A stretch of DNA of 64,000 nt from NCBI GenBank assembly GCA_018350325.1, contig JAEVLN010000026.1, forward strand, positions 434,001 through 498,000, read 5' to 3'. The position numbers and the translations under genes are program-made. Positions 43,015-56,000 of this stretch are shown one piece after another. How positions within the stretch are numbered: the first letter of the stretch is position 1; every line of letters begins with the position of its first letter. Source of the DNA: Globodera rostochiensis (taxonomy: Eukaryota; Nematoda; Chromadorea; Rhabditida; Heteroderidae). The notes under the pieces are model-generated. The model ran no database searches. It saw nothing but the letters and a program-made list of their open reading frames with translations, and was not told the origin of the DNA.

Positions 43015-43087
43015 GCCCCGGTAGCTCAGTTGGAAGAGCTGCCCACGGATTGGGTGGAGGACGTGGGTTCGAGTCCCACCCGGGGCT
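43015..43087 (+). tRNA. tRNA-like gene with defective anticodon arm (pseudo-tRNA)
   Basis: Acceptor GCCCCGG pairs perfectly with CCGGGGC. D arm GCTC/GAGC with loop AGTTGGAA, and T arm GTGGG-TTCGAGT-CCCAC, are perfect; length is the standard 73 nt. The anticodon arm GCCCA-CGGATTG-GGTGG pairs at only two of five positions and has G, not T, at position 33. By position the anticodon would be GAT (Ile), but this is unreliable. Either a tRNA pseudogene or a tRNA-like RNA that keeps promoter boxes and elbow structure. Confidence 0.6.
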
Positions 43088-43439
43088 AACATTTTGCCTA
43101 TTCTTTACTATATTTATTCAGGCATTCTTGGGCGCGTGACCCGTGAACTGAATGCAAACTCGAGTCAAATGGACTTTTGGGATAAGGAATGCAAAAAGTA
43201 ATTTTCGCCAATTTATCATTAAACAAATTCATTGTTTATATATTAATATTTATTCTGAGCTAGTTTCGGGGATAAGAGCCGGGTAAAAATGGAATAATTT
43301 AATGTTTGCAATAAATTCCACGGATATGAGGGCCAATGCGCGTATTATGTTTAGAATTCTTAAATCTAAAATCTGTTGGGGGAAAAATAGCAGAGAATTT
43401 GACCGGAATAAATTGACATCGAATTTAATGCCGTCGCAT

Positions 43440-44249
43440 TTATTTGTTCCCGTTGATGAGACACGTGGGACAGCACTGGTAGCTGCGGCCAATGCCTAAC
43501 GGACCGCAGCCTCTGGTCTCAGTGCCATCGCAGTCGCAGCCCAATTGTTTGGCGGTGTTAAACCAAAAGCCGCAACGGCTCCACGTGCAACTGAAAAGCC
43601 GCCGAATTTAAATTTGAATTTCAATTTTATTTAACTTTATATTTAAAATAGACGGAGCCGACGCTCTGTAAGGGCCGTCGCCAAACTGACGGACGAGCAA
43701 ACAAAACGCTTTGGCCTCATAGGCCGAACAAACTCTGGTTCCGTTGGCCGCTTCCTACAAAATATTTGTTTTTAAACATTTTTAAAATTAGATTAAAAAA
43801 GAAAAAGTCACCGCTAAGCAATTGCAAAATTTATCATCACAATTGATTTGACCGGCTTGTGCCGAATAACATCTGAAATAAGCAAAATTAAAATGTGAGA
43901 GGCGTCACGTAAAAGTTCACAGGTCATGCGCCACACAACAATTGTTAAATCCGTCTGAATTTTGAGTTTATACAAATTGAAAAAATGACTAAAAATAATT
44001 ACTTTTTCTGGTCGGACAATCTCTTGTTACCGCATTCTCCGACATAAACTTAAATTGACAAAATTTGGCCAAAATTTAAAATCAATTTGCCATATTGAAG
44101 CGGTCACTCCCGCAAAACCAATCCATTTTTATGAGAGAAGCGGGCGTTGTTGTGCCATTCGGGGAGGGTTCTTGACAAATTGCCACGGGAAATGCGATTA
44201 CAAAGATTAGTGAAGTAATTAAGCGTGATTTGATTCTAATTAGGCCCAT
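43440..44249 (-). CDS. Small secreted cysteine-rich protein, five exons
   Basis: Exons (reverse strand): 44249-44108, 44048-44003, 43872-43812, 43754-43654, 43590-43440. All introns are GT...AG (57-130 nt) and the phases agree, giving 166 residues. An alternative fourth donor at 43663 also keeps frame. Signal peptide MGLIRIKSRLITSLIFVIAF..., likely cleaved near AICQ. The mature part has 16 cysteines, an even number that could form eight disulfides, in blocks such as INCDDKFCNCLA, RCGFWFNTAKQLGCDCDG and RSYQCCPTC. Two N-G-T sequons are present. I do not recognise the family; the composition and size are typical of secreted effector or defence-type proteins, which is an inference. The start was chosen for the signal peptide; an upstream in-frame ATG at 44297 exists. 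Confidence 0.7.
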
Positions 44250-44983
44250 ATTAGGAGAATCTGCGAAGCGAATTTGTTGTCGGCATTCATTCGCCACGGC
44301 TTATTTATAGGCAAATCAGCTTCACAAAAGGCCAAAGTTAAGCCATCATTTGGCGGCCTCGAAGTTAACGTTCCGTCGGCTGAACGAACAAACGATTTTA
44401 ATTTCCGTCAAAATTTTTATTTCAACCGAACATTTTAAGTTTTGCTCAGACTTTATTTAACGATTTTGCCTGTTTCACAATCGTCAGACAAATTTTACCA
44501 GTTTATAAACTTTCTGTCATTTGTTTACATATCCAATGAAATTTTTTGAATGTGCAAATAATCGACGGAATGATTGATTTTTTTGTTCCTTTTAGCTAAG
44601 GTTGGTTGCACTGTACCGGTTAAACGGTTGCGAAAACCGCCGGTTTAAGCACGCCTAGTTTTTGGAATTTTTTGGTTAATTTAATGATTTTAAATTTTGA
44701 CGTATTCAATGCAAGTGTAAAGTTATGTGGCCGAAAATCTTATAAGCACCGCCGAATAAAAAAAAAAGTCAAACAAAAAAAGGTCCCAAGGGGTTTCCGA
44801 TTCTCGAAACTCGATACCGAGACTTGACGCCGAGACTCGAGATTTTTTTGAAAATTTTTATTTTAGGTTCAAAAGTAGGGTAGGACGGGACCGGGACGGG
44901 GTGCTGGAAAGATGCGGGAATCCCGTTATTTTGATGACATCGATCTCGTTGATGTTCAAAACATGCCGCAGCTCACGCGCCAA

Positions 44984-46100
<1,117 letters not shown>

Positions 46101-46203
46101 AAAGTGAAAAACGAGTGGAATTTGCCTGTTTTTTCTTTGTCGATCAAAACATTATCATTTTTATTTTTTTGTCTTCGAATTTGTCACTTTCGCGAAAAAA
46201 AAA

Positions 46204-46645
46204 TGAGTAAAATATTCGGAAGCTTAATTTTGCTTTGGACGGGCGACTTTCGTCAGACCCTTCCAATTCAGAAGCATGCCATGAGAGCCGAATTGGTCAA
46301 TTCGACCATAAAAAGAAGTGAGTATTGGAGAATAGCAAAAAGATTTAAATTGACAAAAAATATGAGAGCTCTGGAAACAGAGCAGAAATTTGCCAAAGAT
46401 CTTTTAGAGATTGGAAGTGGTAAATGGAATAATGAAAATGATGAAATGATATTGCCTCAGAATTGCATAAGTAATGGAGATTTAGCCGAAGAAATATTTG
46501 GAAACTTCATTGTATCTGAGAATTGGAATAAAATGGCAAAAAGTGCCATTTTGGCACCAAAGAATGTGGATGTTAGTGAATTGAACAAAAAGGTGTTAGA
46601 TATGATGCCCGGAGAAGAAACAGTATACAAAAGCAGATACACGAA
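46204..46645 (+). pseudogene. Helitron/Pif1-type helicase fragment
   Basis: The open frame (46104-46811) contains WTGDFRQTLPIQKHAMRAEL, RFKLTKNMRALETEQKFAKD, LLEIGSG and SAILAPKNVDVSELNKKVLD-MMPGEE, which are motif III onward of the Pif1-like helicase domain of Helitron Rep/Hel proteins. Walker A and B motifs, the Rep nuclease and the usual motifs after MPGEE are missing. The rest of the frame to 46811 is unrelated. It is a dead Helitron remnant; Helitrons move by rolling-circle replication and often capture gene pieces. Confidence 0.8.
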
Positions 46646-46811
46646 AGCACTTTCTTTTAAGAAGATCAAAATAAATTTACCTATGTCAAAACGACAAGGA
46701 ATTCGAAAAATCGTTAAGAAATCTAATTTATTTCAAAGCGGTCGGGCGCAATTTAAATACAACCAATCGATTCCATTCGTCGAGCTGAGTCTGGGCCCGC
46801 AAAAATATTGA

Positions 46812-47054
46812 CCCGGAAACCATTTTGAAGGAAGTTACACGAACATTAATTTAGGACTTTATATAACAATAAATTAAACATACGAAACGTCGTATAAAAT
46901 GACTTTAATACATGTTAGACTTTTCTAGAAATTTATGAAGGAGGGCAGATAAGCCTGAGTTATGCAAGATTGCCGATTTATTGCTCCATTTTTTGTGTTC
47001 GTTTTTAGAATTAAAAAAAAACATGAGGTGTTTTGCTTAAATGATTGAAACTAC
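46812..47054. other. Spacer before the satellite
   Basis: No gene. It contains ACCATTTTGAAGGAAGTTA, also seen as ACCACTTTGAAGGAAGTTA at the end of the coiled-coil gene (37190). Confidence 0.4.
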
Positions 47055-50000
47055 GAAATCTATTTTAAAGAAACAGTGTGCTAAAAAAAAAGAGTCAGAC
47101 GACGACAGTAATTTGGACATCCACGCACCCCATCTAAAAATTGTTTTAGTTACTTTTTTGAAAATTTTATTTTTTGAAGAAATAGTGTACTAAAAAGAGA
47201 GAGTCAGACGACGAGAGTAATTTGGACATTAACGCACCCCATCTAAAAATTGTTTTAGTTACTTTTTTGAAATTTTTGTTTTTTGAAGAAATAGTGTACT
47301 AAAAAGAGAGAGTCAGACGACGAGAGTAATTTGGACATTAACGCACCCCATCTAAAAATTGTTTTAGTTACTTTTTTGAAATTTTTGTTTTTGAAGAAAT
47401 AGTGTACTAAAAAGAGAGAGTCAGACGACGAGAGTAATTTGGACATCAACGCACCCCATCTAAAAATTGTTTTAGTTACTTTTTTGAAAATTTTATTTTT
47501 TGAAGAAATAGTGTACTAAAAAGAGAGAGTCAGACGACGAGAGTAATTTGGACATCAACGCACCCCATCTAAAAATTGTTTTAGTTACTTTTTGAAAATT
47601 TTATTTTTTGAAGAAATAGTGTGCTAAAAAGAGAGAGTCAGACGACGAGAGTAATTTGGACATCAACGCACCCCATCTAAAAATTGTTTTAGTTACTTTT
47701 TTGAAATTTTATTTTTTGAAGAAATAGTGTGCTAAAAAGAGAGAGTCAGACGACGAGAGTAATTTGGACATCAACGCACCCCATCTAAAAATTGTTTTAG
47801 TTACTTTTTGAAATTTTATTTTTTGAAGAAATAGTGTGCTAAAAAGAGAGAGTCAGACGACGAGAGTAATTTGGACATCAACGCACCCCATCTAAAAATT
47901 ATTTTAGTTACTTTTTTGAAATTTTATTTTTTGAAGAAATAGTGTGCTAAAAAGAGAGAGTCAGACGACGAGAGTAATTTGGACATCAACGCACCCCATC
48001 TAAAAATTGTTTTAGTACTTTTTTGAAATTTTATTTTTTGAAGAAATAGTGTGCTAAAAGAGAGAGTCAGACGACGAGAGTAATTTGGACATCAACGCAC
48101 CCCATCTAAAAATTGTTTTAGTTACTTTTTTGAAAATTTTATTTTTTGAAGAAATAGTGTGCTAAAAGAGAGAGTCAGACGACGAGAGTAATTTAGACAT
48201 CAACGCACCCCATCTAAAAATTGTTTTAGTTACTTTTTTGGAAATTTTATTTTTTGAAGAAATAGTGTGCTAAAAAGAGAGAGTCAGACGACGAGAGTAA
48301 TTAGACATCAACGCACCCCATCTAAAAATTGTTTTAGTTACTTTTTTGAAATTTTATTTTTTGAAGAAATAGTGTGCTAAAAGAGAGAGTCAGACGACGA
48401 GAGTAATTTGGACATCAACGCACCCCATCTAAAAATTGTTTTAGTTACTTTTTTGAAAATTTTATTTTTGAAGAAATAGTGTGCTAAAAGAGAGAGTCAG
48501 ACGACGAGAGTAATTTGGACATCAACGCACCCCATCTAAAAATTGTTTTAGTTACTTTTTTGAAATTTTATTTTTTGAAGAAATAGTGTGCTAAAAGAGA
48601 GAGTCAGACGACGAGAGTAATTTGGGCATCAACGCACCCCATCTAAAAATTATTTTAGTTACTTTTTTGAAATTTTATTTTTTGAAGAAATAGTGTGCGA
48701 AAAAGAGAGAGTCAGACGACGAGAGTAATTTGGACATCAACGCACCCCATCTAAAAATTGTTTTAGTACTTTTTTGAAATTTTATTTTTTGAAGAAATAG
48801 TGTGCGAAAAAGAGAGAGTCAGACGACGAGAGTAATTTAGACATCAACGCACCCCATCTAAAAATTATTTTAGTTACTTTTTTGAAATTTTATTTTTTGA
48901 AGAAATAGTGTGCTAAAAAGAGAGAGTCAGACGACGAGAGTAATTTGGGCATCAACGCACCCCATCTAAAAATTGTTTTAGTTACTTTTTTGAAATTTTA
49001 TTTTTTGAAGAAATAGTGTGCTAAAAAGAGAGAGTCAGACGACGAGAGTAATTTGGACATCAACGCACCCCATCTAAAAATTTTTTTAGTTACTTTTTGA
49101 AAATTTTATTTTTTGAAGAAATAGTGTGCTAAAAAGAGAGAGTCAGACGACGAGAGTAATTTGGACATCAACGCACCCCATCTAAAAATTGTTTTAGTAC
49201 TTTTTTGAAAATTTTATTTTTTGAAGAAATAGTGTGCTAAAAGAGAGAGTCAGACGACGAGAGTAATTTGGACATCAACGCACCCCATCTAAAAATTGTT
49301 TTAGTTACTTTTTTGAAATTTTATTTTTTGAAGAAATAGTGTGCTAAAAGAGAGAGTCAGACGACGAGAGTAATTTGGACATCAACGCACCCCATCTAAA
49401 AATTGTTTTAGTTACTTTTTTGGAAATTTTATTTTTTGAAGAAATAGTGTGCTAAAAAGAGAGAGTCAGACGACGAGAGTAATTTGGACATCAACGCACC
49501 CCATCTAAAAATTGTTTTAGTTACTTTTTTGAAAATTTTATTTTTTGAAGAATAGTGTGCTAAAAAGAGAGAGTCAGACGACGAGAGTAATTTGGACATC
49601 AACGCACCCCATCTAAAATTGTTTTAGTTACTTTTTTGAAAATTTTATTTTTTGAAGAAATAGTGTGCTAAAAGAGAGAGTCAGACGACGAGAGTAATTT
49701 AGACATCAACGCACCCCATCTAAAAATTGTTTTAGTACTTTTTTGAAAATTTTATTTTTTGAAGAAATAGTGTGGTAAAAAGAGAGAGTCAGACGACGAG
49801 AGTAATTTAGGACATCAACGCACCCCATCTAAAAATTGTTTTAGTTACTTTTTTGAAAATTTTATTTTTTGAAGAAATAGTGTGCTAAAAAGAGAGAGTC
49901 AGACGACGAGAGTAATTTGGACATCAACGCACCCCATCTAAAAATTGTTTTAGTACTTTTTTGAAAATTTTATTTTTTGAAGAAATAGTGTGCTAAAAAG

Positions 50001-53000
50001 AGAGAGTCAGACGACGAGAGTAATTTGGACATCAACGCACCCCATCTAAAAATTGTTTTAGTACTTTTTTGAAAATTTTATTTTTTGAAGAAATAGTGTG
50101 CTAAAAAGAGAGAGTCAGACGACGAGAGTAATTTAGGACATCAACGCACCCCATCTAAAAATTATTTTAGTTACTTTTTTGAAATTTTATTTTTTGAAGA
50201 AATAGTGTGCGAAAAAGAGAGAGTCAGACGACGAGAGTAATTTGGACATCAACGCACCCCATCTAAAAATTGTTTTAGTACTTTTTTGAAATTTTATTTT
50301 TTGAAGAAATAGTGTGCTAAAAAGAGAGAGTCAGACGACGAGAGTAATTTGGGCATCAACGCACCCCATCTAAAAATTATTTTAGTTACTTTTTTGAAAT
50401 TTTATTTTTTGAAGAAATAGTGTGCGAAAAAGAGAGAGTCAGACGACGAGAGTAATTTAGACATCAACGCACCCCATCTAAAAATTGTTTTAGTACTTTT
50501 TTGAAATTTTATTTTTTGAAGAAATAGTGTGCGAAAAAGAGAGAGTCAGACGACGAGAGTAATTTGGACATCAACGCACCCCATCTAAAAATTTTTTTGA
50601 AATTTTATTTTTGAAGAAATAGTGTGCTAAAAAGAGAGAGTCAGACGACGAGAGTAATTTGGGCATCAACGCACCCCATCTAAAAATTATTTTAGTTACT
50701 TTTTTGAAATTTTATTTTTTGAAGAAATAGTGTGCTAAAAAGAGAGAGTCAGACGACGAGAGTAATTTGGGCATCAACGCACCCCATCTAAAAATTATTT
50801 TAGTTACTTTTTTGAAATTTTATTTTTTGAAGAAATAGTGTGCTAAAAAGAGAGAGTCAGACGACGAGAGTAATTTGGACATCAACGCACCCCATCTAAA
50901 AATTGTTTTAGTTACTTTTTGAAATTTTATTTTTTGAAGAAATAGTGTGCTAAAAAGAGAGAGTCAGACGACGAGAGTAATTTGGACATCAACGCACCCC
51001 ATCTAAAAATTGTTTTAGTTACTTTTTTGAAAATTTTATTTTTTGAAGAAATAGTGTGCTAAAAGAGAGAGTCAAACGACGAGAGTAATTTGGATATCAA
51101 CGCACCCCATCTCACAATTGTTTTATTTACTTTTTTGGAAATTTTATTTTTTGGAGAAATAGTGTGCTAAAAAGAGAGAGTCAGACGACGAGAGTAATTT
51201 GGACATCAACGCACCCCATCTAAAAATTGTTTTAATTACTTTTTTGAAAATTTTATTTTTTGAAGAAATAGTGTGCTAAAAAGAGAGAGTCAGACGACGA
51301 GAGTAATTTGGACATCAACGCACCCCATCTAAAAATTGTTTTAGTTTAGTTTCTGAAAATTTTATTTTTTGAAGAAATAGTGTGCTAAAAAGAGAGAGTC
51401 AGACGACGAGAGTAATTTGGACATCAACGCACCCCATCTAAAAATTGTTTTAGTTACTTTTTGAAAATTTTATCTTTTGACGAAATGGTGTGCTAAAAAG
51501 AGAGAGTCAGACGACGAGAGTAATTTGGACATCAACGCACCCCATCTAAAAATTGTTTTAGTTACTTTTTTGAAAATTTTATTTTTTGAAGAAATAGTGT
51601 GCTAAAAAGAGAGAGTCAGACGACGAGAGTAATTTGGACATCAACGCACCCCATCTAAAAATTGTTTTAGTACTTTTTGAAAATTTTATTTTTTGAAGAA
51701 ATAGTGTGCTAAAAAGAGAGAGTCAGACGACGAGAGTAATTTGGACATCAACGCACCCCATCTAAAAATTGTTTTAGTACTTTTTTGAAATTTTATTTTT
51801 TGAAGAAATAGTGTGCTAAAAAGAGAGAGTCAGACGACGAGAGTAATTTGGACATCAACGCACCCCATCTAAAAATTGTTTTAGTACTTTTTTGAAAATT
51901 TTATTTTTTGAAGAAATAGTGTGCTAAAAAGAGAGAGTCAGACGACGAGAGTAATTTGGACATCAACGCACCCCATCTAAAAATTGTTTTAGTACTTTTT
52001 TGAAATTTTATTTTTTGAAGAAATAGTGTGGTAAAAAGAGAGAGTCAGACGACGAGAGTAATTTAGACATCAACGCACCCCATCTAAAAATTGTTTTAGT
52101 ACTTTTTTGAAAATTTTATTTTTTGAAGAAATAGTGTGCTAAAAAGAGAGAGTCAGACGACGAGAGTAATTTGGACATCAACGCACCCCATCTAAAAATT
52201 GTTTTAGTTACTTTTTTGAAAATTTTATTTTTTGAAGAAATAGTGTGCTAAAAGAGAGAGTCAGACGACGAGAGTAATTTGGACATCAACGCACCCCATC
52301 TAAAAATTGTTTTAGTTACTTTTTTGAAATTTTATTTTTTGAAGAAATAGTGTGCTATAAAGAGAGAGTCAGACGACGAGAGTAATTTGGACATCAACGC
52401 ACCCCATCTAAAAATTGTTTTAGTACTTTTTTGAAAATTTTATTTTTTGAAGAAATAGTGTGCTAAAAAGAGAGAGTCAGACGACGAGAGTAATTTGGAC
52501 ATCAACGCACCCCATCTAAAAATTGTTTTAGTTACTTTTTTGAAAATTTTATTTTTTGAAGAAATAGTGTGCTAAAAAGAGAGAGTCAGACGACGAGAGT
52601 AATTTGGACATCAACGCACCCCATCTAAAAATTGTTTTAGTTACTTTTTTGAAATTTTATTTTTTGAAGAAATAGTGTGCTAAAAAGAGAGAGTCAGACG
52701 ACGAGAGTAATTTGGACATCAACGCACCCCATCTAAAAATTGTTTTAGTTACTTTTCTGAAAATTTTATTTTTTGAAGAATAGTGTGTAAAAAGAGAGAG
52801 TCAGACGACGAGAGTAATTTGGACATCAACGCACCCCATCTAAAAATTGTTTTAGTTACTTTTTTGAAAATTTTATTTTTTGAAGAAATAGTGTGCTAAA
52901 AAGAGAGAGTCAGACGACGAGAGTAATTTGGACATCAACGCACCCCATCTAAAAATTGTTTTAGTTACTTTTTTGAAATTTTATTTTTTGAAGAAATAGT

Positions 53001-56000
53001 GTGCTAAAAAGAGAGAGTCAGACGACGAGAGTAATTTGGACATCAACGCACCCCATCTAAAAATTGTTTTAGTTACTTTTTTGAAAATTTTATTTTTTGA
53101 AGAAATAGTGTGCTAAAAAGAGAGAGTCAGACGACGAGAGTAATTTGGACATCAACGCACCCCATCTAAAAATTGTTTTAGTTACTTTTTTGAAATTTTA
53201 TTTTTTGAAGAAATAGTGTGCTAAAAGAGAGAGTCAGACGACGAGAGTAATTTGGACATCAACGCACCCCATCTAAAAATTGTTTTAGTTACTTTTTTGA
53301 AATTTTATTTTTTGAAGAAATAGTGTGCTATAAAGAGAGAGTCAGACGACGAGAGTAATTTGGGCATCAACGCACCCCATCTAAAAATTGTTTTAGTTAC
53401 TTTTTTGAAATTTTATTTTTTGAAGAAATAGTGTGCTAAAAAGAGAGAGTCAGACGACGAGAGTAATTTGGACATCAACGCACCCCATCTAAAAATTGTT
53501 TTAGTTACTTTTTTGAAAATTTTATTTTTTGAAGAAATAGTGTGCTAAAAAGAGAGAGTCAGACGACGAGAGTAATTTGGACATCAACGCACCCCATCTA
53601 AAAATTGTTTTAGTTACTTTTTTGAAAATTTTATTTTTTGAAGAAATAGTGTGCTAAAAAGAGAGAGTCAGACGACGAGAGTAATTGGACATCAACGCAC
53701 CCCGTCTAAAATTTTTTGAAAATTTTATTTTTGAAGAAATAGTGTGCTAAAAAGAGAGAGTCAGACGACGAGAGTAATTTGGGCATCAACGCACCCCATC
53801 TAAAAATTATTTTTGAAATTTTATTTTTTGCAGAAATAGTGTGGTAAAAAGAGAGAGTCAGACGACGAGAGTAATTTGGGCATCAACGCACCCCATCTAA
53901 AAATTATTTTAGTTACTTTTTGAAAATTTTATTTTTTGAAGAAATAGTGTGCTAAAAAGAGAGAGTCAGACGACGAGAGTAATTGGACATCAACGCACCC
54001 CATCTAAAAATTGTTTTAGTACTTTTTTGAAATTTTATTTTTTGAAGAAATAGTGTGCTAAAAAGAGAGAGTCAGACGACGAGAGTAATTTGGACATCAA
54101 CGCACCCCATCTAAAAATTGTTTTAGTACTTTTTTGAAAATTTTATTTTTTGAAGAAATAGTGTGCTAAAAAGAGAGAGTCAGACGACGAGAGTAATTTG
54201 GACATCAACGCACCCCATCTAAAAATTGTTTTAGTTACTTTTTTGAAATTTTATTTTTTGAAGAAATAGTGTGCTAAAAAGAGAGAGTCAGACGACGAGA
54301 GTAATTTGGACATCAACGCACCCCATCTAAAAATTCTTTTTGAAATTTTATTTTTTGAAGAAATAGTGTGCTAAAAAGAGAGAGTCAGACGACGAGAGTA
54401 ATTTGGACATCAACGCACCCCATCTAAAAATTGTTTTAGTTACTTTTTTGAAAATTTTATTTTTTGAAGAAATAGTGTGCTAAAAAGAGAGAGTCAGACG
54501 ACGAGAGTAATTTGGACATCAACGCACCCCATCTAAAAATTGTTTTAGTTATTTTTTGAAAATTTTATTTTTTGAAGAAATAGTGTGCTAAAAAGAGAGA
54601 GTCAGACGACGAGAGTAATTTGGACATCAACGCACCCCATCTAAAAATTATTTTAGTTACTTTTTTGAAATTTTATTTTTTGCAGAAATAGTGTGCTAAA
54701 AAGAGAGAGTCAGACGACGAGAGTAATTTAGACATCAACGCACCCCATCTAAAAATTGTTTTAGTTACTTTTCTGAAAATTTTATTTTTTGAAGAAATAG
54801 TGTGGTAAAAAGAGAGAGTCAGACGACGAGAGTAATTTAGACATCAACGCACCCCATCTAAAAATTGTTTTAGTACTTTTTTGAAAATTTTATTTTTTGA
54901 AGAAATAGTGTTCTAAAAAGAGAGAGTCAGACGACGAGAGTAATTTGGACATCAACGCACCCCATCTAAAAATTGTTTTAGTACTTTTTTGCAAATTTTA
55001 TTTTTTGAAGAAATAGTGTGCTAAAAATAGAGAATCAGACGACGAGAGTAATTTGGACATCAACGCACCCCATCTAAAAATTGTTTTAGTTTAATTTCTG
55101 AACATTTTATTTTTTGAAGAAATAGTGTTCTAAAAAGAGAGAGTCAGACGACGAGAGTAATTTGGACATCAACGCACCCCATCTAAAAATTGTTTTAGTT
55201 TAATTTCTGAACATTTTATTTTTTGAAGAAATAGTGTGCTAAAAAGAGAGAGTCAGACGACGAGAGTAATTTGGACATCAACGCACCCCATCTAAAAATT
55301 GTTTTAGTACTTTTTTGCAAATTTTATTTTTTGAAGAAATAGTGTGCTAAAAAGAGAGAATCAGACGACGAGAGTAATTTGGACATCAACGCACCCCATC
55401 TAAAAATTGTTTTAGTATTTTTTTGAAAATTTTATTTTTTGAAGAAATAGTGTGCTAAAAAGAGAGAGTCAGACGACGAGAGTAATTTGGACATCAACGC
55501 ACCCCATCTAAAAATTGTTTTAGTACTTTTTTGAAAATTTTATTTTTTGAAGAAATAGTGTGCTAAAAAGAGAGAGTCAGACGACGAGAGTAATTTGGAC
55601 ATCAACGCACCCCATCTAAAAATTGTTTTAGTACTTTTTTGCAAATTTTATTTTTTGAAGAAATAGTGTGCTAAAAAGAGAGAGTCAGACGACGAGAGTA
55701 ATTTGGACATCAACGCACCCCATCTAAAAATTGTTTTAGTACTTTTTTGAAAATTTTATTTTTTGAAGAAATAGTGTGCTAAAAGAGAGAGTCAGACGAC
55801 GAGAGTAATTTGGACATCAACGCACCCCATCTAAAAATTGTTTTAGTACTTTTTTGAAAATTTTATTTTTTGAAGAAATAGTGTGCTAAAAAGAGAGAGT
55901 CAGACGACGAGAGTAATTTGGACATCAACGCACCCCATCTAAAAATTGTTTTAGTACTTTTTTAAAAATTTTATTTTTTGAAGAAATTGTATGTTGAAAA

